From the NCBI GenBank assembly GCA_029339195.1, contig JAPTJF010000269.1, forward strand, positions 21,148 to 85,147: a DNA stretch of 64,000 nucleotides. Direction: 5' to 3'. A program made the translations under genes and the position numbers. This DNA is from Micractinium sp. NFX-FRZ (taxonomy: Eukaryota > Chlorophyta > Trebouxiophyceae > Chlorellales > Chlorellaceae). The notes beneath the pieces were generated by a model. It did not search any database, had not been told where the DNA came from, and saw only the letters and a program-made list of their open reading frames with translations. This document shows, piece by piece, positions 54,574 to 64,000 of the stretch; the first letter of the stretch is position 1; every line of letters starts with the position of its first letter.

Positions 54574-57500
54574 ATGTCGGCAACGGCTTTTGGGGGGCGG
54601 CCCAGCGGCCTGCTGCGTCCCGGGAGACCCAGCAGCGCTTGCAGAGCGCCCTTCCTGCCCCTCCGCACCCACCAGCAGCGGCAGCAAGTAGGCCGCTGCC
54701 GCCCGTCCCGGCCAGTGGTAGTCGCCTCCTCCAGCGCCGCAGCGGCCAGCTCTGGCCCCGGGAACAGTGATGGCGCGGCGAACAGCGCGGCGCAGCAGCA
54801 CCAGGGTGACCCCAACTCGGGGGAGCCGCCGGCGTCGGGGGTGCCGGAACTTCAGATCACTGGTGAGCGGCGGCGGGCTTGGTGTGTGCTTGTGGGGCTC
54901 TATCCGCTGCCTGCTTGCACCAAGAGTACTTGTGGGTTGCTGTGCTGCATGAGCAAGGGCTTAGGCAGCTGCAGCGGCCTGCATGCCAAGACAACGGAAC
55001 GTGTGTGCTACCTGCGCCGTGCCGCGTACTTGTGCAGTGTCCCGCCGCCCGCTTATCGTCCCGCCTTGCCTGCCTGCCCCCGCCGCCTGGCGCGCCTCGT
55101 CGCACCTCTGCAACCCCACTCCCTTCCCATCACTTATTTTCTGCTCCACCTGTTCTCCCCATGGCCTGTGCCCCACCTGTGCGCGCCCCTCACCTACCCA
55201 CCCACACATTCACATTACATATAACACGCTCCTCTCCTCTCGCCCCTCGATCCCCTGCAGCCTACCACTATGCCATGTTCTTTGCTCTGTTGGGTGGAGG
55301 CCTTCTCTTCCTGGCGCTGCTGCTGTACTTCACTGGAGACATCGAGTTCCAGCGGGCGGTGGGCAAGGTGCGGCAGGGGGAGAGGCAGGGAAGGGAGCGG
55401 GGGCAGGGGGCATGACGTGGGGAAGGGCACAGGCAGCAAATGGTGGGCAAGCCGCGGCTATAGCCTGGGAAGGAGAGGAGGCAAAGGAGGCAGGGGAACA
55501 GGGGAGCGGGAGGTGTGCAGGGAAGGAAGCACCGGGCAAGGTGCGGCAGGGGAAGAGGCATGGTAGGGAGCTGCGGTCGTGGCGTGGCACCGTAGCAGGC
55601 GCAGCATGATGGCAGGGCATAGGCACGGCAGGGCACCAGGCGTTGGGTGCAGCAGCACGGGGTTAGCAGGCCAGAGCGGGAGCAGGGTGGCAGGCGCACC
55701 AGGGCGCCCCCTGCCCCGCCACACCGCTCGTCGTCTGCCGCTGCAGGTGCTGTGGTTACGACCCGGCAAGTTGGTGCAGCTGTCCACCGTGACCTTGCAC
55801 GCTGTGCCCCGCTGTACCCCCCGTAGGTGCTCAAGCGGCTGCTCAAGACGGGCGCGCTGCGCCAGCTGGCGGGCATCCTGGGCGCTATGGTGTTTGTGCG
55901 CTACGGGCTGGAGCCGCTGATCAAGAACATCCGGGTGATGATGAAGGCGCAGGGCAGCTGGGAGAAGAGCAGCGAGTACTACATACTGCGGGAGGTGAGG
56001 GCGGGCTGGCGGGCTGGCTGGGTGTGCTGCCGGCAGGGGGGGCTGCGGGGCTGGCTGAGGGCGGCCGGGAGAGGGGCAGCCTCCTGCAGTACTGCATACT
56101 GCGGGAGGGGAGGCTGGCTCGCTGCCCAGGTGTGGGTGCTGCTGCTGCCAAAGCGGGGAGGGTGGGGCGGGCACAGGAGGAGGGTTTCTGGGCTGGCTGG
56201 GGGCAGCCGGGAGAAGAGCAGCGGGCGTCACACGGTCGTGCGGGAGATGAGGCGCTTGGCATTGCAGGGTGCCGGGCATGGTAGTGAAGGGGGCTGGGCT
56301 GGGCGTGGGTGCAGGGTTGGCGGGCGGCAGGCCTGCTGTGGGGTGCGGGCAGCGGACACGACGCTGCACAGTTGGAGGGGACAGATGGTTCAACACCCCG
56401 CCTCCGCCTCTCCTGAGGGTGGCCTCCCAGCCATCTCAGCCGCACGACTGTACCGCCACGTCCCCACCCGCTGTACCGCAGCTGTACAAGCCCCTCGAGT
56501 TCCTCTTCCTGGTGGCCGCCTTCACGACGCTGGCAGAGAACTTCCTGCCCCAGCTCATGAGCCTGCCCAAGAGCATCGTGCAGACGGTGAGACCGGGGGG
56601 CAGGATTGGGGGCATGGCTCGTGGGAAAGGGGCGCTGCAGGGCGGGGCGGGGCAGCACTGGATTGGCTGCATGTGGGGCCAGTGCCAGGGATGGGCAAGG
56701 GCGGCAAGGGCGCATGTGGCAGGTCGGGTAGCGAGGCGTGCAGGGGCAGCCGCTCTCGCAGCCTGCCTGCCCACACGCCTGCCTGCCTGCCTGCTTACCT
56801 GCCGTGCCTGCCTGCCTGCCTGCCCTGGCCTGCCGCTATGCAGGTGGTGCGCTCCACGCTGTCGCTCACTTTTGTCATCGCCGCTGCCCGCGTCGTGTTC
56901 AACATCAAGGGGCGGTGAGTGCTTCTGGTAGCGGCAGGGGCATGTGCCCAACCCCCCAAGGAGGGTTGCCCCGAAAGTCTGGCTGCAGGCTGCTGCCGGC
57001 GCATGTGGTTGTGGTGTGCACCACGTACGGTGTCGTGTGTCGATCGTGGTCGGACCCACGCTTTTTGCACGCTGTCCCCTCCCTCCCGTCTCCCCCAACT
57101 TCCCCACGCTCTCCTCCTCAAGCCTTCACCCAAGCTTATTACGCCCCCCAATCGGCCCTCCCCGCCTCATGCAGCATCATCCGTGAGTCGGCGTGGCAGA
57201 TGGAGCTCAAGGGGGACGTGACCCGCCAGCGCCGGCTGGAGGCGGTGGACAAGCTGATGAGCGTGCTGACCCTGGTGGTGGCCGCCGTGTTTGGTGTGCA
57301 GGCGCTGGGGCTGGACGTCAACTCGGGTGGGTGGGGGCGGAGAGGAGGAGGGGGAGGAGGCATGAGGGGCGTGGGTGCGTGGGTGGGGCCTCGTCGTGCG
57401 TAGCAGGCCCAGCGGCTGCTTGTGGGCGCTGCACAGGCTGCTTGCCGGCCATGCTAAATTGGGCCAGTTATGACAAGCTCGCTGCATGCCGGTGCAGCTG

Positions 57501-60091
57501 CGTCTGCCAAGCCAGCAGGCCTGCGCTTGCCATCTAGCACCCCTGTCTTCTGCCCGCCCTCCTTGCCACGCCTGCCCACCCGCACCGCCTCCCCTGCCCC
57601 CCGCAGTGCTGGCCATTGGTGGCGTGGGTGGCCTGGCGGTGGGTCTGGCTGGCCGGGAGATTCTGGAGAACCTGTTCACAGGCCTCATCATCCTGTCCTC
57701 CAACCCCTTTGAGGTGCGCCCTGGTGCCCCCTGTAGCCAGCCAGCATCCTGAAATGGTCCAGCATTCCTTACGTGTCAGTTGTGATGTGCCTGCACCTGC
57801 GGGTGTCCTCTCTGCCAGCGCTGCGGCAGGCCACCGCCCTCGCCCCCGTGCTGCCTGCTTGCCTGCCTATCAACCCCACCCCGCCCTCACCCCACGCTGC
57901 CTGCTTGCGCCCCAACACCCCCACCCCCGCCCCGCCTTCAGGTCGGCGACGAGGTGCTGTTCCGGCCGTCGAGCGGGCAGATTGTGGAGGGCATTGTGAC
58001 GGACGTGGGGTGGTACCGCACCACCATCCGCTCGTTCGAGCGCGAGATCTACAACATCCCAAACTCGGGTGGGTGGGTGGGGTGGGTGAGGCAGGCAAGG
58101 CGTACTATTGGGCTGGCCTGTGCTGGCACTGCACGTCTGGTTGGGGCTGCAAGGGACCAGTGGGCGGGTGGGAGGGCAGCCTCGCAGTCCCCTCCCCCCG
58201 CATGGCACCCCTCGCCCTCTTCACGCGCTACGCCCGTGGTGCTCACCACCCTGTGCAAGCGCCTGCCCCTCCCCTCCCTCCCTCCCTCCCTCCCGTCTCA
58301 TGCCAACAACACCCTGTCCGCCCCCTCCCCTCCCCCACCCCATTGCCCGCAGTCTTCACCCGCTCCGTGGTGCTCAACATCACGCGCAAGAACCGGGAGT
58401 GGCGGTTCTACGAGTTTGTGGGTCTGCGCCTGGAGGACCTGCCCAAGGCCAGCGCCGTCATCTCAGACATACGCAAAATACTGCGGCAGGTGGGTGGGCG
58501 GGAGGGCCCCCTGGGGTTGCGGTGGTGCGTGGGCAGGGACAGGCTGGGTTGAGGCAAGTGTGCTGCTCTCCGTCAGGCGTAGCACAAGATCCCGAGGCAG
58601 GCGCGCCCTTGTGGGGTGGTGTGTGTGTGCGTGGGTGGGGGGCGGGGGCAGGCTGGGTGAGGCTGGGTGCGGCTGCGGCACCGGTATGAGACACAAGAGG
58701 GTGGCACTTGCTGGTCTCTGTCAAGGCGTGACACCAGATCCCGGGACAGGTGGGTCGTTGAGCAGGGATGTTGTCCACCGGGATGTTGTCCACCGGGCGA
58801 CCGGAGGATGGGCTTGGACTTGTGGGTCGGGGCATCAGTCACCTGTGTACCTGAAACGGCGCTCACGCCAGAGAATGCATGCATGCCAGCGGTGCATGAC
58901 GTCAACGCTGCATGCTGCTCTGCGCCCTCCCCTCCTCGCTCCCCCCACCCCCCATGGCGCCCGCAGGACCCGCGCGTCATCCAAAAGCTTCACCGTCGCG
59001 TGTTCCTGGACAAGCTGACGCGCGACGAGTGCACCATCTACCTCTCCTTCTACGTGGAGGCAGCCAACAGGGACGCCTTCATGGCGGGTGGGTGGGCAGC
59101 GCACAGGGCGGGCTGCTGGCTGCGGCATACTGAAGTGCGCACGTGCGACTCCAGCTGGCAGCTACCCTTGGGGGAAGGGTGGGGGTTGGGTGGGCAAGGC
59201 CTCCCTGCCTCCTTATGCATATGGGCCCGTGTTCACCCACATACCCCCTCTGGCCCCCTGTGCTGCTGTGCAGTCAAGCAAGACCTGCTGCTGGCGTTTG
59301 TGGACTGCGTGGAGCGCAACGGCGCCAAGCTGGCGCGGCAGCGGCTGCAGCTCGAGGTCCTGCCCTCCATGTCCGCCGGCGGCCCCGGCGGGGCCGGCTT
59401 TGCGGGCAGCATCATCGACGTGCCGGCGCTGCCGCAGCCGGTGGACGTCACCGCCACTCCGCCCACAGCCAGCGGCAGCGGGGGCTCCGGTCCCAGCAGC
59501 GGCAGTGGCGGCAGCACCGCAGGCGGCAGCAGCAGCGCCGGCGGCACCGGCCCGGGCAGCACCGCAGGCAGCAGCAGCAGCGCCGGCGGCACCGGCGCCG
59601 GCAGCCCGCCTGCCGCCTCGAATATCGTCGCAAAAGAGGGGAGCAGCAGCGGCGCCGGCGGTGGCGGCGGCAAGGAGGGCAGCAGCAGCAGCGGCGGCGG
59701 GGTGACGGTGACTGTGACGTCTCCAGGCGGGGCCACACCGCAGCAGGAGCTGGCCGCGCAGGCGGCAGCTGCCACGGCGGCCACCATCCTCAAAAACCCG
59801 GCGGCCCTCGACAGAATTGCGGCAGCCATCTCGCCCGACGATGTGCGTGGGGCGCGGAGGGGCTGTGTGTTTCTGTGTGTGTCGCCGCATGCTGGCTTTA
59901 CTTGCTGCGGTTTGCATGCTGTGGTTGCCTGCCCATGCACAGCCACTGTGGGTGGCCCTCAGTGCAGGCCCGTCTCTCACAAAGCGCTTTGCGTCTCCCC
60001 TGCTCCCTGCCCCAAGCTGCAGATCATCCCAAACACGCAGTCGGGCGTCAACGTGCTGGCGTCCTTTGACGAGATCACGCAGCAGCGGTAG
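54574..60091 (+). CDS. mechanosensitive channel of the MscS family, probably chloroplast
   Basis: Twelve exons (54574-54862, 55261-55367, 55827-55994, 56482-56586, 56844-56914, 57175-57326, 57607-57713, 57942-58068, 58353-58489, 58967-59087, 59274-59842, 60023-60091) join to 673 residues. The first 95 residues are Arg/Ser/Ala-rich and plastid-transit-like. Membrane segments follow near 100-122, 147-160, 195-212, 228-243 and 270-290. The pore helix is VLAIGGVGGLAVGLAG (298-313) followed by LFTGLIILSSNPFEVGDEV, the Gly/Ala-packed TM3 and the entry to the cytoplasmic-type beta domain that define MscS channels. The beta domain includes VEGIVTDVGWYRTTIRS. Plant MSL2/3 and algal MSC1 channels with this layout release osmotic stress in plastid envelopes. 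The C-terminal region (about 520-600) is a Ser/Gly/Thr low-complexity tail. Upstream in-frame codons before the ATG at 54574 are not ATG. The acceptor of the last exon could instead lie six bases earlier. Confidence 0.92.
55953..56250 (+). repeat. triplicated exon end, MscS gene intron 3
   Basis: The end of exon 55827-55994 (SSEYYILRE plus donor) has copies at 56061-56110 and 56201-56250, offset 113 bp and then about 139 bp. The second copy keeps the QYCILRE reading. Confidence 0.75.
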
Positions 60092-61446
60092 CACAGCATG
60101 GCACAGCATGGCACAGCAGAATATGCCCCTGTGCATGTGGACCCGGGCTCTAGCGCCGCCGGTGCATCGCCCGGCGGCGTGCGCAGCCGAGCCGTGCGCC
60201 AATTGCTGCTGGCTGAGCACTGGCCTGCACACTGCTGGCGCCACCATGCGAGCGCCGCTTGGGTGGGGCGCCCGCCTGCCGGCCTGCTCGAGACATACCA
60301 GCGTGCCCATGCGTGCTGCTGTGTGCAATGGAAGGGTGTGGGCATGCGCCCAGCGCAACCTCCGCCGAGTTGCCCCCGCTCCTGACACTCCAGTCATACA
60401 TGCCTGCAGCTGTGTTGGTTGTGTGCATGCCTCCCCGCCGTGACTCCTGTTGGCCCAACACGAACAAATGAGCCCTCCCTCCACCCTCATACCCATGCCA
60501 CATCTCCTTGCGCGTTTTTGCTCCTTCGTCGCCCGTTTTTGCGCCAATCAACCACCTCTGCCCGCCGCCGCCCGGCTGGGGAGCGAGCCACCCTCCGATC
60601 TGGCATTGCCAGGCCCCCCTTTTTCTCTTCTCTTGCCCCCCAGCATTTTACTTTACAGCGCTCACACGCAGGGGCTGCCGCGCACGCCACCCCGCCCTCC
60701 TGCCCCCTCCCAGCAGCGGCGGGCACATGCAGCGCTCCCAACCCCGCCTCCATTGCTTCTTCTTTCATTAGAACCCCTGAAACCCTGCAAGCTGACAAGC
60801 TGCTCTGTGTTCTTCACCCTCTGGCACACCCACCTACCCACCCACCCTCCTGCCCCACTTGTGTGGCCCTTGCCAGGCCGCCCCTGCACCTCCCTCTCTG
60901 CCCATCGGCCATGGCACGCCCACATCTGATCACCCCACCCCCTGTACTCTTATGTTTAGCACCCTGCTATGTGACTTTACAGCAACACTCCTCCCCCGCT
61001 GGGCAGTGACACAGCGTCAGAAGCATCGACAGTGCACTGTGGCTGCCTGCAAGCAGCGGAGCAGCCAGTGAGGGTATGCCGGGGGCCCTGGGCTGTGCTG
61101 CTTGGCAGCGCTTGCACATCATTCGTCGCGGCCCAGCTGAACACTGTGGAAGCATCACTACACACTCTGCCCACAGGAACTTGGCACACTGGTGCATGCA
61201 ATTCGTTGTGCAAGCCTGGTGCCTTGGGAAGCCCAGCCTTGGGAAGCCCAGGTGTGGATGAGCAGCGCTTGCCTTGGCTGCTGTCACGCGGCTGGCAGTT
61301 TGGCCTAGCTCCCCCAGGGGCGTACCACTCGGTGGTACCAAATACAGTTTACAGTTCGCTATGCAAGCTCCTGTACACTCGTGCCGGGGTCTGTGTCGCA
61401 AGCTCCGTTGTGGAAAAACACACTGCCAGCCCAAACAAGCAAGCCG
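60092..61446. other. intergenic region between convergent genes
   Basis: Holds the 3' UTRs of the MscS gene and of the membrane-protein gene. Just after the MscS stop are three GGCACAGCAT-like repeats (60092-60120). A pyrimidine-rich segment spans about 60470-60960. No exon is recognised. Confidence 0.45.
61349..61353 (-). terminator. TGTAA poly(A) signal
   Basis: Minus-strand TGTAA about 95 nt after the stop of the membrane-protein gene. Confidence 0.5.
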
Positions 61447-63527
61447 CTACAGGTATCCAGCGGTGCCCCGGCAGGCCCACCAGCAGAGTACAAGAAGGTA
61501 CCACCAGACTAGCACGCTGTGCACGCCGGCGCCCTGCCCTGCCAGCACAGCATACAGGCTGGTGTTGGCCAGCTCACAGAGCTTTGTGAGCCGTGCCTGG
61601 GGCGCCGGCGCTGCTGCTGGTGGCTGCTGCTGGGGCAGGCGCCAGGCAAGGGTTGCGATGGCGGTGGGGATGACGATGCTTTGGGCGAGGCGCAGGAAGG
61701 AGACTGTGGCATGGCACACAGCGTCGACGTTTTTGGTGCCTGCAGCCCCACCACACGGGCAGGCATGGAGGCAGGGAGGCAGGCGGGCACGCACGCAGCA
61801 TTAAGAGCAGCTATTGAGGGCCGGCTCAGCGTTGCTCCCGAGCATGTCTCCTGATCTGCCGCGCTGCCCCGTCACCATGCCTGCAACACTGGCGCCTGCC
61901 AGCCAGCCCCCACGCCCCCACCTTGTGTTCCCGAGGCACCAGACATGGCAAACTGCATGCCCGCTGGCAGCACCAGCACGAAGGGCAGGGCTGCAAGGTC
62001 CAGCCCGCCCGCCAGCAGCTCAAATCGGTGCCGGGTGAGCGGGTCGCAAAACAGCCGGCTGCTGCAGTAGCCCTCGGTGTTGGAGGTCAGCAGCAGCAGC
62101 ACCGCTTGCGTGGCTAGCGTGATGGCCGGCGACTGCGGTAGGAGCATACCAACCAAGGCAGCCCCCACAAGCCGTGTGCCTGCATGGGTGCGAGGCCGCG
62201 CACGGGGCAAGCACGTGGATTTGTGTGGAATGCAACGCACACTCTCATGCGCCCCATGGCTGGGGCTATGGGGCTTCTGCGCTATTCAGAGCAGCAGCAG
62301 TGCGAGGCAATGCCTGCTTCCCAGTCATACCAACAGAAGCACAAGCAGGAAAACCAGGCAGGTAGGCGCATGCTTGCTCAGTGCATGGGCAGCATACCTG
62401 CAAACGCCCGACCCATGTCGGCGGCAGCGCCCAGTGCTCCCGGATGCGCGGGGCGCTCCAAAAGCAGCGACACCCCGGTCTGCAGTGGTGGCGGGTGGCG
62501 GCGGGGGGTGCTTGGTGGGATGGGAGGCGGTTTGATGCATCGATGCAATGGGATGCAACCATGCCAGGTGCTCTGGTGGGTGGGTGCTGCTGCAGCGTGC
62601 GGTATGTGATGCAGACGGCGCATGTCTCCGGTGCCGGCGCAGGGTGCTGCCATGCATGCACACACGCACATGCATGCATAAGCCCAGTCTCACTTTGGTC
62701 TGCCGGAACGCAGGCATGGCGTGCTGCATAAGCAGGGAACACACATGGCAGTGACTGTCTGCAAGTATGCCCAGATCCAAGAGGTGCTTCAAAATGCGTA
62801 ACACAAAAGGAGAGGGAGAACGACAAGCGGGTGGAGGGGGGCAAGACCGCTTCAGCTGACAACATGCCGCAGGGGGCGCCCCCCCTCACTGTCAGCGGCC
62901 TGCCAAAGGCGTCAGCCACGAGCACGTGGGGTTCAACGCGCAACGCTGCTTCCCGCCGGCACAGCTGCCCTGTAGTTGCGTATGTTTCAACTACTTTACT
63001 TACCTGCATGATACGCAGCGTTGGCAGCAGCCAGGGCCTGCTGGCAGCCGGGCGAGTGGCAATGGGCAGGCAGCAGGAGTGGGCAGCACAGGAGGGTGAT
63101 GCAGGGACGGGCATGCTTCCTGGCGCAGAGTGCTGGGGGAATCCAGTGCTCCTCATCTCAAATGTAGAGCTCTGTGGCTGTTCATGCAAACGGCAGCATG
63201 CTGGCACCGCTCCAACGCATGCTGGGGGAAGGGAGGCAGCCGTCACCTGTGCGGCCAGTACGCCTGTGGCCAGAACAGCACAATTGCAGAGATGGCCAGC
63301 TGGGTGACGGTTGCTGCGAGACACGAGGCGCGCGACGTGGGCGTCTGCGCCTTGCCCCACTGTGACACCACGATAGACACCTGCGCGGCTGCACAGAGCC
63401 CGGCCACCATCTGATCTAGCAGCAGCAGGCGGGGCCGCCGCCACACGGCAGAGCCGGCGGCTCCGTCACCGCCGGCAAGCTCGTCCACGCGGGAGTTGCG
63501 CTGCGCGTCTCGCACAAGTTCGGCCAT
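61447..63527 (-). CDS. multi-pass membrane protein of unknown function
   Basis: Six exons (63527-63247, 63037-63004, 62723-62694, 62479-62398, 62179-61922, 61739-61447) join in phase to 325 residues. Hydrophobic segments are visible at about 35-56 (LLLLDQMVAGLCAAAQVSIV), 69-86, 143-175 (GTRLVGAALVGMLLP and following), 198-222 (LAALPFVLVLPAGMQF), 243-263 and 303-320 (SVLVWWYLLVLCWWAC). No signal peptide, catalytic motif or family signature is recognised, so no function is proposed. Splice signals are good, including a consensus GTAAGT donor after exon 2; exons 2 and 3 are only 34 and 30 nt and are supported by phase and splice sites alone. The ATG at 63527 starts the first clear reading; the in-frame codon farther upstream (63647) is TTG. 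The two palindromes upstream may belong to its promoter. Confidence 0.62.
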
Positions 63528-63655
63528 CTGGTTTCTATACGGCTGCACGGTCCTGCCCAAAGAGCCGCCCCTGGCGGGTGTTCCGAGCACGTGCGCGTTC
63601 CTGGACCAGCTCCCGGCAGGAGTCCCGTAGTCAGGCAGCGAAAACAACCATATAT

Positions 63656-63674
63656 GTTATAGCGCAGCTATAAC
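63656..63674. repeat. palindrome copy 1
   Basis: GTTATAGC and GCTATAAC are perfect 8-bp inverted repeats around a 3-nt spacer, about 130 bp upstream of the membrane-protein start codon. Confidence 0.75.
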
Positions 63675-63938
63675 TGCTGTTATCTGCCGCACCGAGCGGC
63701 TCTCCACAGCCGCAGCATGGCAGCTGGGCTGGCGCCCAGCTGGCGGGGCGGCGGTCAAGACGCCGCCGCCTCCTCCACCGCCCCATTCTGTGCGGTTTCG
63801 TCGGATCTGTGCCCCCTTGCCTGCCAACCTTTATTTTGGCAGGCAGTGCTTGCTCCCCCCATGCCCCACGGTGCTTGAGTTTCATTTTGAGTTGTAGGCC
63901 CGGCCACGGGCCGCCCGCCGCATGTGTAACCGCAATAT

Positions 63939-63956
63939 GTTACAGCTCGCTGTAAC
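63939..63956. repeat. palindrome copy 2
   Basis: GTTACAGC and GCTGTAAC are perfect 8-bp inverted repeats around a 2-nt spacer. Compared with copy 1, one base pair of the stem changed on both sides (T-A to C-G). Confidence 0.75.
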
Positions 63957-64000
63957 TGCTGTTCTCTGCGCTGCTGGCGGTACTCCCGTACCGCCGCTGC

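Larger units (their letters stand above)
63528..64000. promoter_or_regulatory. upstream region of the membrane-protein gene
   Basis: No exon is recognised. It contains two diverged copies of a segment built around a perfect palindrome, each followed by AACTGCTGTT(A/C)TCTG, in a locally AT-rich setting (ATATGTTA). Confidence 0.45.

Overview
The window is nuclear DNA of a green alga. GC content is high, genes are split into many short exons by introns of roughly 100-450 bp with GT/GC...(C/T)AG ends, proteins carry long Gln, Ala, Ser and Gly runs, and several genes have TGTAA shortly after the stop, the poly(A) signal usual in green algae. Gene content (an OPR/RAP protein, a PPR-cyclin, a chloroplast MscS channel, plant-type serine decarboxylase) points to a chlorophyte, most likely a Chlorella-like trebouxiophyte. 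The order is inferred from style and gene content, not proven. There are no rRNA, tRNA, CRISPR or recognisable transposon genes.

Layout, left to right: the 3' part of a glutamine-amidotransferase-like gene (262-1479, +); serine decarboxylase, 13 exons (2955-7673, -); a 98-residue protein of unknown function (9051-9871, +); an RNase III with a long N-terminal extension (10936-16560, -); divergent from it a protein with two UBZ-like zinc fingers and a SAM domain (16783-19488, +); a 38-exon gene joining OPR repeats, RAP, PPR, SMR and cyclin modules in one 1909-residue protein (20599-34571, -); an organellar TsaD/Qri7-type tRNA threonylcarbamoyltransferase (35319-39074, -); divergent from it a 32-exon trithorax-like histone methyltransferase with an HMG box, three SAND domains, PHD, extended PHD and SET (39375-53567, +); a chloroplast-type MscS channel (54574-60091, +); and a multi-pass membrane protein of unknown function (61447-63527, -).

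Exon boundaries were assigned by hand from splice signals, protein-family continuity and codon phase. Phases close from start to stop in every complete gene. Terminal exons and start codons are the least certain parts.

The genes are unrelated housekeeping, organelle-expression and chromatin functions, as expected for a eukaryotic chromosome. Organelle gene expression recurs: the OPR-RAP-PPR-SMR-cyclin protein is built like an organelle RNA factor, TsaD modifies organellar tRNA, and the RNase III may be plastid targeted. The most unusual features are (i) the five-module OPR-RAP-PPR-SMR-cyclin gene; (ii) a roughly 50-bp inverted repeat in an intron of the RNase III gene, a potential substrate for the enzyme it encodes; and (iii) a recurrent pattern in which introns contain decayed second copies of the neighbouring exon edge, usually offset by 105-126 bp, suggesting that these introns arose or grew by short tandem duplications across splice sites.
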